The notes: generated from the sequence alone by a model not told the origin. A stretch of DNA of 64,000 bases from Bacillus sp. V5-8f (GCF_002863565.1 NZ_PGUW01000007.1:62001-126000); one strand, 5' to 3'; positions 18,318-27,824 are shown, numbered from the stretch's first letter. Translations and numbers: made by a program.

Positions 18318-19148
18318 ATGATCAAAAATATCAAGGACACCATAACTTTACATAACGGAGTCAGTATGCCCCAGCTTGGGTTTGGGGTGTTTAAGGTTGA
18401 AGAGGGAAGCCAAACAGTGGAATCCGTAAAAAAAGCATTGGAAATCGGATATCGTTCCATTGACACGGCAGCCGTTTATAAAAACGAAGAAGGCGTAGGT
18501 AAGGCAATAAGGGAAAGTGGCATACCCCGTGCGGAATTGTTTATCACATCGAAGGTATGGAATAGCGACCAGGGCTATGAATCTACATTAAAAGCATATG
18601 ATGACAGTTTAAAACGGCTGGGATTGGAGTACTTGGATCTTTATTTGATTCATTGGCCTGTAAAAGGAAAGTACAATGAAACATGGAAGGCATTAGAGAA
18701 GCTTTACAAGGACGGAAGGGTACGGTCCATCGGGGTGAGCAATTTCCATATCCATCACCTGGAAGATTTATTTGCAAACAGTGAACTTAAACCTGTGATT
18801 GACCAGGTGGAACTGCACCCTAGATTAGCCCAACCAGAACTTAGGGAGTTCTGCGAAAAGCACGATATCAAAGTCGAAGCTTGGGGCCCTCTTGGGCAAG
18901 GGAATCTGATTGATGAGCCTACCTTGAAACACATAGCCGAAAAGCACGGAAAGACAACAGCCCAAGTACTAATCAGATGGCACTTGCAGCATGGAATCGT
19001 TGTCATTCCAAAATCCGTCACACCATCACGCATTGAAGAAAATGCACAGGTCTTTGATTTTGAATTAAGCCTGGATGAAATGAGTAAAATTGATGCTCTG
19101 AATCTTAATGAAAGATATGGGGCAGACCCAGATAATTTTAATTTTTAA
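18318..19148 (+). CDS. yvgN: Aldo/keto reductase, glyoxal reductase YvgN type
   Basis: An NADPH-dependent aldo/keto reductase of 276 residues, closely resembling B. subtilis YvgN, which reduces glyoxal and methylglyoxal. The catalytic tetrad is visible: D49 and Y54 in SIDTAAVYKNE, K79 in ITSKVW and H112 in LIHWP. The C-terminal cofactor site is VIPKSVTPSRIEEN. AAAGGAGG lies eight bases before the ATG. The gene is monocistronic, with its own terminator at 19164-19194. Confidence 0.92.
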   Translation: MIKNIKDTITLHNGVSMPQLGFGVFKVEEGSQTVESVKKALEIGYRSIDTAAVYKNEEGVGKAIRESGIPRAELFITSKVWNSDQGYESTLKAYDDSLKRLGLEYLDLYLIHWPVKGKYNETWKALEKLYKDGRVRSIGVSNFHIHHLEDLFANSELKPVIDQVELHPRLAQPELREFCEKHDIKVEAWGPLGQGNLIDEPTLKHIAEKHGKTTAQVLIRWHLQHGIVVIPKSVTPSRIEENAQVFDFELSLDEMSKIDALNLNERYGADPDNFNF

Positions 19149-19163
19149 ATCCTTCTCTACAAG

Positions 19164-19194
19164 GGAAAAGGCCACAGTGCCTTTTCCTTTTTTT
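19164..19194 (+). terminator. Terminator of yvgN homologue
   Basis: GGAAAAGGC pairs with GCCTTTTCC around a 6-base loop, followed by seven Ts. Confidence 0.92.
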
Positions 19195-19312
19195 GAATCA
19201 AAGATGTATATTTATGTATATTTATTTAAATGGGGATTTATAAATTATTAATTTACCCTGTTTTTTATAAGATAATCGTCATTTTTTATACGTTTTTTTA
19301 TTCGTTATTTAG

Positions 19313-19337
19313 GTTTGGAATTTTGTCAGCGGGGAAA
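19313..19337 (+). promoter_or_regulatory. Candidate sigma-B promoter upstream of glsB-type gene
   Basis: GTTTGG and GGGAAA are separated by 13 bases, close to the sigma-B consensus GTTTAA-N12-15-GGGTAT. It is 400 bases from the GlsB-type gene; the B. subtilis relative YwzA is a general stress gene, which supports but does not prove the assignment. Confidence 0.35.
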
Positions 19338-19734
19338 ACATTGAGTACAGCGGCAAGGATACACAGCTAAGTAAAAAGCGTACGGGAGGTGAAGCTTTGG
19401 AAGTAAAAGCTGTTGGTCCGATAAGGCTTTGCTTACTGGCTGCAGGGTATTATGGGTGAAAAGGTTCGCCAATGATTTGAAAAACATATATGTATGAAAA
19501 ATGGATCACTGACAGATAATAACCCATATGTTGTAGCCTTTTCATAACAACCAAGAATAAGCCTAGGTTTGGATCAGGAATTATATAAAATAATTTAAAA
19601 AGGCCATTGATGGTTGTTTATCAAAAAGCAAGCCGTATGTAATGCCGTAAGAGCAGAAGTAAGGTTATAAAGCCTTCTTCTTTAACTCTAAATTGTAGAA
19701 TTCAGAATATCACAAACTAAGGAGGAAATTAAAC

Positions 19735-19989
19735 ATGGAATTTCTATGGTCATTAATTATTGGAGGGATTATTGGTTGGTTAGCTGGCATGATTGTTGGA
19801 CGAGATGTACCATTTGGTATTATCGGTAACATTATTGCTGGTTTCATTGGGGCTTGGTTAGGTTCTCTAATCCTTGGAGACTGGGGTCCTGTTGTTGGTG
19901 ACTTTGCCATTATCCCTGCTCTAATCGGAGCCATTGTATTAGTCTTTGTACTAAGCCTTATCTTCAAAGGCATGCGTAAAACATCTTAA
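19735..19989 (+). CDS. GlsB/YeaQ/YmgE family stress membrane protein
   Basis: An 84-residue small integral membrane protein with glycine-rich helices (GGIIGWLAGMIVGRDVPFG and IIAGFIGAWLGSLILG), diagnostic of the transglycosylase-associated/GlsB family. Such proteins accumulate in general stress; biochemical activity is not established. AAGGAGG lies eight bases before the ATG. It is monocistronic with a strong terminator. The long upstream region contains a candidate sigma-B promoter. Confidence 0.92.
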   Translation: MEFLWSLIIGGIIGWLAGMIVGRDVPFGIIGNIIAGFIGAWLGSLILGDWGPVVGDFAIIPALIGAIVLVFVLSLIFKGMRKTS

Positions 19990-20012
19990 TAAAAATGGTT
20001 TTCAAGAGCCGC

Positions 20013-20040
20013 AAACCTTCCCTTATCGGGAAGGTTTTTT
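20013..20040 (+). terminator. Terminator of GlsB-type gene
   Basis: AAACCTTCCC pairs with GGGAAGGTTT around TTATC and runs into a T-tract. Confidence 0.92.
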
Positions 20041-20127
20041 TGCAGTCACGGATGGATTAAGTGGCATATTATAGCCGAATTAAGCATACAAAAAATAAAC
20101 GATAGTGTTTGGAATAGGCCCAGCTTT

Positions 20128-21063
20128 TTATGGAAGTGGGAAATCAGGAAAAATAGGCACAGAATCTAAAAACGGAGCAATGCATTCAATGGGTTCCTCT
20201 GTTACCGGATGGATGAAACTGATTTTATATGCATGTAGCGCTTGACGCGGAAAAACAGCTTTGCCTCCATACAAAACGTCACCAGCAAGCGGATGTCCGA
20301 TATGGCTGAAGTGTACACGAATTTGATGCGTACGGCCGCTTTCAAGAGAACACTTTACAATCGTTAACTTTTTTTTAGGGTCACGCTCTAGCACCCGAAA
20401 ATGAGTGATAGCAGTCTGCCCCGTCGGTGAAACCCTTCTTCTAGTTGGGTGATGTCTATCCCGGCCGATTTTTTCATTGATTGTCCCTTTTGCTTTTGAT
20501 AGTAAGCCGTGCACAATAGCTAAATATGTCCGATGGATTTTTCTTTCCTCGAGCATTTTATCAAGCATGACGCCGGATAGGCGATTCTTTGCAAAAAGGA
20601 CTGCTCCGGAGGTGTCCTTATCCAACCGGTGAATATGTTTTGCCATTGTAGGCTGTTCCGTGGAAAGCAGATAGTGAGCGACACCATTCATTAACGTATC
20701 AGCCTGACCGGCAGAATTGGGGTGGGTGTCCATTCCTGGCGGCTTATTTACAATCAATAGATGTTCATCTTCATATAAAATGGATATTTGTAAATCGGTA
20801 GCGGCTACTAAATCATCAGTATCTTCAAATACCGGTACCGCGAGCCTGTCACCGGGTTTTAACAGGGAGGTCCAGGGGATTTTTTGATCATTGACGGTTA
20901 CCGCTTTCCCCATTCGCCATTCGTGGATCATTTTTTTCGGAACTTTCCAATAATCCTTAAAAATGCCTTCGATAGTATAATGCTTCCAATCATCAGGTAT
21001 GGTCACGACCAAGAATTTACCTTGTTTGACAGATTCAATCAATTTTCTCCCTACTTTCGACAT
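20128..21063 (-). CDS. RluA-family pseudouridine synthase (YhcT-like)
   Basis: This enzyme isomerises uridine to pseudouridine in RNA. The catalytic motif HRLDKDTSG is intact, followed by SGRTHQIRVHFSHIGHPL, both characteristic of RluA/RluD. An N-terminal S4-like region (GDRLAVPVFEDT area) precedes it. The frame stays open to 21186, but the first 41 residues do not resemble the family, so an ATG at 21063 is proposed; neither start has a good Shine-Dalgarno. Divergence from a DUF5365 gene matches the yhcT/yhcU arrangement of B. subtilis. The target position is unknown. Confidence 0.85.
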   Translation of the reverse strand: MSKVGRKLIESVKQGKFLVVTIPDDWKHYTIEGIFKDYWKVPKKMIHEWRMGKAVTVNDQKIPWTSLLKPGDRLAVPVFEDTDDLVAATDLQISILYEDEHLLIVNKPPGMDTHPNSAGQADTLMNGVAHYLLSTEQPTMAKHIHRLDKDTSGAVLFAKNRLSGVMLDKMLEERKIHRTYLAIVHGLLSKAKGTINEKIGRDRHHPTRRRVSPTGQTAITHFRVLERDPKKKLTIVKCSLESGRTHQIRVHFSHIGHPLAGDVLYGGKAVFPRQALHAYKISFIHPVTEEPIECIAPFLDSVPIFPDFPLP

Positions 21064-21259
21064 AGTCAGTGTTGAAACGATATAAATTTTGCTATAAAAT
21101 GACATCAATAGGAAAAAATCAGTAACTATATTCCTATAAGAATAATGGTGAGTGGGTATAATTACCACCCTTTTTTTGTGGTTCATATGTTATTCTAAAC
21201 AAAAGTATGCAAAATCAAAGATAGAACGGTCTTTGTGACTTAAAAGGTGGGTTATTTCG

Positions 21260-21676
21260 GTGAAGATTGTCTTTTCTTCAACATCTGAACAGGAGCAGGA
21301 AATCGGAAATCTAGTCTCGATCTTTTACGGGTCCATTTTTCCCCGGTATTTTACTAATGAAGAAATTCTTCAATTTGAGCAGATTGGGGTATTGCAAACT
21401 CCGGCTAACAACATTCCATATTTTGGGACACTTAAGGATGCCTATCAGGTCATGACTTGCCTACAGGTTATCATCTCAATATTAGAGAAGAAAGAAAATA
21501 GCAACCAACCCCTTGAACAAAAATTTGAAGATTTATTTGAAAACAACATAAGGATTCTTAATGATTATGGGATATTCTTCCCTCTTAATTTTGAGCACTT
21601 CACCTCTATAAAAAAAGAAAAAAGTGAAAATTCATATCTTTTGTATGTGGAAGCTGCTAATCAATACCTTGTCTAA
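21260..21676 (+). CDS. DUF5365 family protein (YhcU-like)
   Basis: A 138-residue cytoplasmic protein with no enzymatic motif. Its start MKIVFSSTSEQE and position divergent from the YhcT-like synthase and near a YhcX-like gene suggest YhcU (DUF5365). The start is a GTG with AAGGTGG about ten bases upstream. A very long perfect inverted repeat follows the gene. Function unknown; the family call comes from memory of the family and synteny. Confidence 0.65.
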   Translation: MKIVFSSTSEQEQEIGNLVSIFYGSIFPRYFTNEEILQFEQIGVLQTPANNIPYFGTLKDAYQVMTCLQVIISILEKKENSNQPLEQKFEDLFENNIRILNDYGIFFPLNFEHFTSIKKEKSENSYLLYVEAANQYLV

Positions 21677-21696
21677 GATATCCTACATATCTTCAA

Positions 21697-21754
21697 ACTT
21701 AACAATCAAAACGAGGCACCCTATATAGAGGCTGCCTCGTTTTGATTGTTAAGT
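21697..21754. terminator. Bidirectional terminator with 22-bp perfect arms
   Basis: Two 22-base perfect complementary arms (starting ACTTAACAATC and ending GATTGTTAAGT) are separated by a 14-base loop between two convergent genes. The arms include T-rich ends on both strands, so it can stop both transcripts. Confidence 0.85.
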
Positions 21755-21785
21755 AAAACAGCCATTAGGAGCTGCCTTTGCATTT

Positions 21786-22256
21786 CTAGTTAACACCATG
21801 TGTCTCAAACCATTTTTTGAAAGTGGCTTCTTCATTATATCCTACGATACGAGCCTGCTCTTTACCATCTTTATAATGGACGATGGTTGGTGTAGACTCA
21901 AGCTTGTATTTATCCCACCCCTGTTCGAATTCTAACAGGTTGTACTGGACCAAATCGATGCCCATTTTTTCAGCCAATGGGGCTACAATCGGTGTGGTCT
22001 TTTGACAGTGAGGACATTCAGGGCTGTAGAAATAGACTGTTACTTCCTCGTTTTCTGTGAGCTTCTTTTCAAGCTCCTCAGGAAGGATTAAGTTTTGGTA
22101 ATTTGGATCATCAAGCTGATCAATCGTCGAAGGCTTGAGGTTGTCCTTCCCATAAGGATTTCCCTGGGACTGCTCTTCTTTTTGAACATTGGTAATGATG
22201 GCAATAACGGCAAATAAAACAATGATAATGGCTAAGAATATAACTATCTTCTTCAT
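21786..22256 (-). CDS. Membrane-anchored thioredoxin-like oxidoreductase
   Basis: A 156-residue extracytoplasmic thiol-disulfide protein: a positively charged start and one TM anchor (residues 3-22), then a thioredoxin fold with active site CPHC at 81-84 and cis-proline in STPTIVHYKDG. CPHC is the DsbA-type dipeptide, favouring an oxidase. The ATG at 22256 has GGGAGG seven bases upstream and overlaps the stop of bdbC by four bases, so the two are coupled. The frame is open upstream but that part belongs to the bdbC gene. The partner is almost certainly the adjacent DsbB-like protein. Confidence 0.9.
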   Translation of the reverse strand: MKKIVIFLAIIIVLFAVIAIITNVQKEEQSQGNPYGKDNLKPSTIDQLDDPNYQNLILPEELEKKLTENEEVTVYFYSPECPHCQKTTPIVAPLAEKMGIDLVQYNLLEFEQGWDKYKLESTPTIVHYKDGKEQARIVGYNEEATFKKWFETHGVN

Positions 22257-22690
22257 GATGTTGCCTCCCTGGTATTTTTCCAAACGATATAACTGCAGAT
22301 GAAAATAATGGCAAAGGCGGTCAACGCCAGGAAAGGAATCGTTATAAAGCCAGCCCAGTTGATATATTGCCCTGTGCAAGGAACCCTTCCGCACGCAGGG
22401 GCATGTTCCGATAAAAACGATACCTTTTGAATTAAATAATGGTATATAGATATACTAGCCCCGATTGCTGAAAGAACCATAGTGTAAAGGCTTATTCCGT
22501 AATCTTTTTTGACGATGGCAACACCCAGTATCACAGTGAAAGGATACATGATGATCCTTTGGTACCAGCAAAGCTCGCACGGTTCATATTGCTTAATTTC
22601 AGAGAAGAACAAGCTCCCCGACATCGCAACAATGGCAGCGGCCCATGCGATAAAAAGAATGTTTTCCTGATTGCCTTTCGTTTTCTTCAT
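22253..22690 (-). CDS. bdbC: DsbB-like disulfide bond formation protein
   Basis: A 145-residue four-helix quinone-linked protein that reoxidises an extracytoplasmic thiol oxidase. The two cysteine pairs are CELC at 38-41 and C100/C105 in ACGRVPC, the expected DsbB/BdbC layout. AGGTGGAG precedes the ATG. It overlaps the thioredoxin-like gene downstream, giving a two-gene oxidative folding operon comparable to bdbDC of B. subtilis. Confidence 0.92.
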   Translation of the reverse strand: MKKTKGNQENILFIAWAAAIVAMSGSLFFSEIKQYEPCELCWYQRIIMYPFTVILGVAIVKKDYGISLYTMVLSAIGASISIYHYLIQKVSFLSEHAPACGRVPCTGQYINWAGFITIPFLALTAFAIIFICSYIVWKNTREATS

Positions 22691-23004
22691 CCGAACTCCA
22701 CCTATTTATAATTTCTATCAAATTATATTATGTATTCCTTTAGGCTGTAAAATATATAGTTCCGAGGACGGGCATTTTTGGAAAGCAATTTTTCTATTTC
22801 CAAAATTACTAGTAATAAACGGCCTAAGAAAAGGGACTGATAAATATATATGAACAAGAAAGAACCTGATGGGAGGCAACAGGGTTGAATCCGTTTGAGT
22901 ATTTCTTTAAAAGGGTAAAAATACAGGAAATACATAACCGGATAATTGATACCGGGAAGAATTTCCTGTGCGGTTATATGTGTTAAAAGGAGTGCAAGGC
23001 TACC

Positions 23005-24552
23005 ATGACAAAACTTGATTTGCATAAGTTTGAAAAGAAAATGGAAATACGGAACATGAAACATAGTGATATAGATGGGATTATATCCATGCAGGCAGTC
23101 TGTTTTCCTGGCATGATTCCCTGGAAGCGGGAACAGCTTGAAAGCCATCTTGAAATTTTTCCGGAAGGTCAATTCTGTGCAGAATACGACGGAAAAGTCA
23201 TCGGTTCGTGTTCGAGCTTAATCATCAATTTTGATGAATATGATGACCGCCATTCATGGGACGATGTTACAGATAATGGATATATCACCAATCACGACCC
23301 GAATGGCTATAATTTATACGGAATAGAAGTAATGGTTCACCCGGATTTCCGCAGGATGAAAATAGGACAGCGATTATATGAAGCGCGAAAAGAACTTGCG
23401 GCCCAATTAAATTTAAAAAGTATCATTATAGGGGGCCGGATCCCGAACTACCATAAATACGCTGATGAACTATCGCCAAGGGAATATGTCAGGGAAGTGC
23501 AGCTTCACAAAATTTATGATCCTGTTCTTTCCTTCCAGCTGCTGAATGGGTTTAGCCTGATGCGCATCAATCCGAATTATCTTCCGGATGATAAGGCGTC
23601 CAATAAATATGCGACTTTAATGGAGTGGAATAATGTCGATTATCATCCAAAAACAAGAAGGCATTATAAAACGTCTGAGCCCGTACGGATATGTGTTGTA
23701 CAATATATGATGCGGCAAATCAACACATTTGAGGATTTTGCAAACCAGGTAGAATATTTCACCGATGTGGCCTCAGATGCCCACGCAGACTTTGCAGTTT
23801 TTCCGGAACTTTTTACAACCCAGCTAATGTCCTTTTTGAATGAGAAATCTCCGAGCCTGGCTATAAGAAAGCTGACTGATTTCACCGAGCAATATATCGA
23901 GCTGTTTACGACACTTGCAATCCGTTATAACGTGAATATCATCGGCGGGTCCCATGTTGTAAAGGAAGACGATGATAATATCTATAATATTGCCTACTTA
24001 TTCCGAAGAGATGGAACGATCGAAAAGCAGTATAAAATCCATATCACACCTAATGAACGTAAATGGTGGGGATTAAGTCCGGGAGATCGGGTGCAGGTTT
24101 TTGATACGGACTGCGGGCGCATTGCCATCCAGATTTGTTACGATATTGAATTTCCGGAGCTGGCGCGAATTGCTACGGAGATGGGTGCCAAAATTATTTT
24201 CACGCCTTTTAATACGGAAGACAGACAGGGGTACTTAAGGGTACGTTATTGCGCCCAGGCACGCGCTGTAGAAAACCAAATTTACACCGTGATATCCGGT
24301 ACGGTTGGGAATTTGCCACAAACGGAAAACATGGATATCCAATATGCCCAATCAGCGATTTTTGCGCCTTCTGATTTTGAATTTGCCCGGGATGGGATTG
24401 TGGGGGAAACTAACCCCAATATTGAAATGGTTGTGATCGGGGATGTTGACCTTGAGATTTTGCGCCGGCAGCGGCAATCGGGGACCGTCCGCCAGCTAAA
24501 GGACAGGCGCAATGACGTTTATAGGATAGAATACAAAACAGGTATGAAATAA
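23005..24552 (+). CDS. yhcX: Fused GNAT acetyltransferase / nitrilase-family hydrolase (YhcX-like)
   Basis: A 515-residue two-domain protein. Residues 13-200 form a GNAT domain with the acetyl-CoA loop VMVHPDFRRMKIGQRLYEAR. Residues 226-500 form a carbon-nitrogen hydrolase with the Glu-Lys-Cys triad in FPELF (E268), YKIHITPNE (K344) and IQICYD (C378). B. subtilis YhcX has the same fusion and length. Substrates of both domains are unknown; an amide hydrolysis plus acyl transfer on the same metabolite is possible. AAAAGGAG precedes the start and a terminator follows. Confidence 0.92.
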   Translation: MTKLDLHKFEKKMEIRNMKHSDIDGIISMQAVCFPGMIPWKREQLESHLEIFPEGQFCAEYDGKVIGSCSSLIINFDEYDDRHSWDDVTDNGYITNHDPNGYNLYGIEVMVHPDFRRMKIGQRLYEARKELAAQLNLKSIIIGGRIPNYHKYADELSPREYVREVQLHKIYDPVLSFQLLNGFSLMRINPNYLPDDKASNKYATLMEWNNVDYHPKTRRHYKTSEPVRICVVQYMMRQINTFEDFANQVEYFTDVASDAHADFAVFPELFTTQLMSFLNEKSPSLAIRKLTDFTEQYIELFTTLAIRYNVNIIGGSHVVKEDDDNIYNIAYLFRRDGTIEKQYKIHITPNERKWWGLSPGDRVQVFDTDCGRIAIQICYDIEFPELARIATEMGAKIIFTPFNTEDRQGYLRVRYCAQARAVENQIYTVISGTVGNLPQTENMDIQYAQSAIFAPSDFEFARDGIVGETNPNIEMVVIGDVDLEILRRQRQSGTVRQLKDRRNDVYRIEYKTGMK

Positions 24553-24584
24553 GCATGCGTAAATGACCTTTTCTGTATGAAAAG

Positions 24585-24616
24585 AAGAGGCTGATGATTG
24601 ACATCAGCCTCTTTTT
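24585..24616 (+). terminator. Terminator of yhcX homologue
   Basis: AAGAGGCTGATG pairs with CATCAGCCTCTT around a 5-base loop, followed by Ts. Confidence 0.92.
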
Positions 24617-24697
24617 GCTTCGCTAATCGGGTACCAGCCAAGTATCCCTCGGTATTAGATTCTGTGCCAAAATATACTTTTTATTTTTTCCATCCCC

Positions 24698-24943
24698 TTA
24701 GCCATATAAGCGTATGTCATGTAAAGACATTTCTGCGGCATGGTCAAGGTAACGGAGGAGGCCATAAAGCTTTGATTCGATAATGCTGTAGTCATCTTCA
24801 AAATTGTAAGCGTGAAGAAAATGTTCAATCCTCTTGGATAAAATATTGTCTTTTGTCCGCACCATTAAGATGAGCAGGTTATCCCATTCTGACCGATGTG
24901 TGTAAAACAGGGCGCGATCATAATCTGTTTTATTCATTGGCAT
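24698..24943 (-). CDS. YhdB-like small protein
   Basis: An 81-residue acidic/helical cytoplasmic protein. The start (MNKTDYDRALFYTHRSEWD) and position near YhcX- and YhdC-like genes suggest the YhdB family of Bacillus. AAGGAGGAGAG directly precedes two possible ATGs six bases apart (24943 and 24937); the inner one would have the better spacing. Function unknown. Confidence 0.7.
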   Translation of the reverse strand: MPMNKTDYDRALFYTHRSEWDNLLILMVRTKDNILSKRIEHFLHAYNFEDDYSIIESKLYGLLRYLDHAAEMSLHDIRLYG

Positions 24944-25273
24944 CTCTCCTCCTTAAAGGAGTTACTTGTATTTTTCTCTCAAATCTCAGAAAAATCTCAT
25001 GCAAAAAGTGGAGATACGGCGAATTCGTGTCTGTTTTAATTTACCTGGATAGAAGTTAGCTGGACAAACCAGAAAGATGAATAAATTTTGAGCTCTTTCT
25101 ACACCAAGCATACTTATACATATGAAAAAATGGATTCGGATTTGAAGGAAATATAGGAAAAATATTAAATGTTCTTGCTTATTAACTTGCTTGCCATACG
25201 AACCGTTAAAAAGTATAAGCGAAGGAACATAGCACATATTAAAGGTATATAAATAAGTATGGGAGGAGCACCT
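24944..25273. other. Divergent spacer between YhdB- and DUF3889-type genes
   Basis: AT-rich, no gene found; a promoter for the DUF3889 gene lies at 25191-25219. Confidence 0.5.
25191..25219 (+). promoter_or_regulatory. Putative sigma-A promoter of DUF3889 gene
   Basis: TTGCCA and TATAAG are 17 bases apart, 55 bases before the ATG, with an adequate untranslated leader carrying GGGAGGAG. Confidence 0.5.
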
Positions 25274-25597
25274 ATGAAAAAAGTGCCTGCAATTCTCTTC
25301 GCTCTGATATTTATTTGCCATTCAGGCATGGTCAGCGCACAACAACCGGATTATGAAAAGTATGGAAAAATTGCAATTGCCGCGGTACAGGCAGACTATC
25401 CTGGAGAAGCTGTCACAGATTATCAATACATGGGCCGTAAAAATGTTGGAACCGGACTTGTAGAGGATTCATTTCTTTTTACGGTAAATGAAAACGGAAA
25501 AAGGGTAAAGCCACTCGTTAAGGTGAAACATAGCACAATCAATAATAAATTGTTAAATCTGACTGTGGAAGAAACAAGTGGCCAAATACCACGATAA
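25274..25597 (+). CDS. Secreted DUF3889 protein (YhdC/YqzG-like)
   Basis: A 107-residue exported protein with a signal peptide (MKKVPAILFALIFICH, cleavage near VSAQQ) and a DUF3889 domain: DYEKYGKIAIAAVQADYPG, VTDYQYMGRK and FTVNENGKRV. The ATG at 25274 has GGGAGGAG seven bases upstream; the open frame begins five codons earlier within the Shine-Dalgarno. B. subtilis YhdC and YqzG share this domain. Function unknown. Confidence 0.82.
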   Translation: MKKVPAILFALIFICHSGMVSAQQPDYEKYGKIAIAAVQADYPGEAVTDYQYMGRKNVGTGLVEDSFLFTVNENGKRVKPLVKVKHSTINNKLLNLTVEETSGQIPR

Positions 25598-25753
25598 ATT
25601 ACGGCTGAAGTCAGTAGAAAAGAAACGCTTGGGGTGCAGTTCATTCCCAGGCGTTTTTCTATTCTTTACGCTAGTTGAAAATATCTACCTAGCCGTCATT
25701 TTCCCCTAATTTAATCATACATTGTGGTAAGAGAGGAAAATGGGGGGACGCTT

Positions 25754-27172
25754 ATGAATATTGCCGAACAAAAAGCCCTGGAAAAATCCATCGATGAGAT
25801 AACGGAGATTGCAAAAGGATTCGGCCTCGACTTTTATCCTATGCGCTATGAAATCTGCCCTTCTGAAATCATTTATACATTTGGTGCTTACGGTATGCCT
25901 ACTCGTTTTTCCCACTGGAGCTTTGGGAAACAATTCCATAAAATGAAGCTGCATTACGATTTTGGGCTTAGCAAGATTTATGAATTGGTGATTAACTCTG
26001 ATCCGTGTTATGCATTTTTGCTTGATTCCAACACATTAATCCAAAATAAACTTATCGTAGCGCATGTACTGGCCCACTGCGACTTTTTTAAAAACAATGT
26101 TCGATTCCAAAATACGAAGCGCGATATGGTAGAGAGCATGGCGGCCACCGCCGAACGGATCCGGCGATATGAGATCCAATACGGAAAGAAGGAGGTCGAG
26201 ACCTTCCTGGATGCCGTATTGTCGATAGAAGAGCATATCGATCCCTCGCTTCTCCGCCCGAAACTGTCCTGGACGTTGGATGATACGGAAGAAGAAGAGG
26301 ATACTCCAAAACCTTCTGCCACTCCATATGACGATTTATGGGGACTTGATAAGAAGGAGAAACCCCGTCCAAATACTGTGAAAAAGAAAAAGAAATTCCC
26401 TCCGCAGCCTGAAAAAGATCTTCTTCTGTTCATTGAGCAATACAGCAGAGAGCTCACAGCATGGCAGCGAGATATTCTCACAATGATGAGGGAGGAAATG
26501 CTTTATTTCTGGCCGCAGCTTGAGACAAAAATTATGAACGAAGGCTGGGCTTCATACTGGCATCAACGGATTCTCCGTGAGCTGGATTTAACTTCAGATG
26601 AAGCGATTGAATTCGCAAAGCTAAATGCTGGAGTTGTACAGCCATCGCGAACCAGCATCAATCCTTATTACTTGGGCTTGAAAATATTTGAAGATATTGA
26701 AGAGCGGTATGATAATCCGAATGATGAAATGAAACAGTACGGCGTTCAACCTGGAACTGGCAGGGAGAAAATGTTCGAAGTGCGCGAAATCGAGAGCGAC
26801 ATCTCTTTTCTGCGAAATTACCTAACAAAGGATCTGGTTACCCGTGAGGATATGTATCTATTCCAGAAGCAGGGCAAGGATTACAAGATCGTCGACAAGG
26901 ACTGGGAACAAGTACGGGATCAACTCGTCAGCATGCGTGTAAATGGAGGCTTCCCTTATCTAACTGTAAATGATGGTGATTATCTCCGAAATGGTGAATT
27001 ATATTTAAAACATTGGTTTGAAGGTATTGAACTGGATGTGAAATATTTGGAAAAAGTACTGCCGTACATTTTTCAGTTATGGGGCCGACCCATTCATCTT
27101 GAATCAATGATGGAAAATAAGGAAATTCTGTTCTCGTATGATGGGAAAGGAATTCATCGAAAATATTTGTGA
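25754..27172 (+). CDS. spoVR: SpoVR family protein
   Basis: A 472-residue protein of the SpoVR family, needed for normal spore cortex formation in B. subtilis. Family segments are [36 protein letters not shown] and [25 protein letters not shown] precedes the ATG at 25754. The region around residues 180-215 is Pro/Lys-rich linker. It is monocistronic with a modest terminator. Biochemical activity is not established; the gene supports an endospore-forming host. Confidence 0.95.
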   Translation: MNIAEQKALEKSIDEITEIAKGFGLDFYPMRYEICPSEIIYTFGAYGMPTRFSHWSFGKQFHKMKLHYDFGLSKIYELVINSDPCYAFLLDSNTLIQNKLIVAHVLAHCDFFKNNVRFQNTKRDMVESMAATAERIRRYEIQYGKKEVETFLDAVLSIEEHIDPSLLRPKLSWTLDDTEEEEDTPKPSATPYDDLWGLDKKEKPRPNTVKKKKKFPPQPEKDLLLFIEQYSRELTAWQRDILTMMREEMLYFWPQLETKIMNEGWASYWHQRILRELDLTSDEAIEFAKLNAGVVQPSRTSINPYYLGLKIFEDIEERYDNPNDEMKQYGVQPGTGREKMFEVREIESDISFLRNYLTKDLVTREDMYLFQKQGKDYKIVDKDWEQVRDQLVSMRVNGGFPYLTVNDGDYLRNGELYLKHWFEGIELDVKYLEKVLPYIFQLWGRPIHLESMMENKEILFSYDGKGIHRKYL

Positions 27173-27175
27173 GGA

Positions 27176-27202
27176 GGCTGCTGTATTTTGGCAGTCTTTT
27201 TT
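27176..27202 (+). terminator. Terminator of spoVR
   Basis: GGCTGC pairs with GCAGTC (one G-U) over a 9-base loop and is followed by six Ts. Confidence 0.75.
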
Positions 27203-27214
27203 AATTCCCAGGAG

Positions 27215-27340
27215 GGACATTTACTTGCCTACTATTCGAAATTTGTCTTTCATGTCCAGGAGGAAGGACATTTTACTTGCCTGATTTTTGAAGTTTTGTC
27301 CATCATGTCCCGCATGAAATGAAAGACATACAGAAATTGT
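27215..27340. repeat. Imperfect ~51-nt tandem repeats with inverted ends
   Basis: Two units start GGACAT at 27215 and 27266 and end ATGTCC at 27257 and 27310, sharing ACTTGCCT and TTTGTC..TCATGTCC. A third partial copy (TTGTGTCCATCATGT) follows to about 27351. Each unit is bounded by inverted GGACAT/ATGTCC, so each could fold. Period is 51 bases. Confidence 0.75.
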
Positions 27341-27795
27341 GTCCATCATGTACCCGATGTTAACTTAAAAGCTGGGAAGTATTGCTGTAAATTTTAGTAT
27401 ACTACCCAAGTAAACGTGTATGTTACTGTGTATTTTACTGATCGCGCAAGTAACAACCTGGATTGTTCCAAAAATACTGATATGGAAAGCAACATTTCTG
27501 AGATGAGAGTGTACCGAATAAGTGACATCCGAAATCCTAAAACCAACTTCCTTAAAAATGTATGCACGGTTTCAGGTTTGGGTGTTAGAAACTTACTGAG
27601 AGTCTTTTTTTTCTTTATATAAGGTTTTACTTGTGTACTTAGCAATATGCTTTATACAATATTGATTGCAGACTATAATTGCAAATTTGCATAATGACAT
27701 GAGGGAGTAGGTTAAACGGATTACTTAAACCACATAATAAATAAAATCGCTTTGACGAACTCCTTCTTTGCTAGTACTAAAGGCAGACAAAAAGC

Positions 27796-27824
27796 TTGAC
27801 GACTTTTTGTTACGTATTTAAACT
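27796..27824 (+). promoter_or_regulatory. Putative promoter of the ribA-ribD-HAD operon
   Basis: TTGACG and TAAACT are exactly 17 bases apart, 80 bases before the first gene. The -10 overlaps the left arm of a 25-bp palindrome. Confidence 0.55.

Larger units (their letters stand above)
19149..19734. other. Long spacer with stress-type promoter and a micro-ORF
   Basis: After the terminator of the reductase gene, this AT-rich stretch holds a sigma-B-like promoter (19313-19337) and a 20-codon frame at 19397-19459 with GGGAGGTG before a TTG. No other structure was recognised. Confidence 0.45.

Noticed and set aside
27416-27622. 68-residue frame before the ribA-like gene
   Set aside because: No ribosome binding site; ends in a T-tract encoding FFFFI; looks fortuitous.
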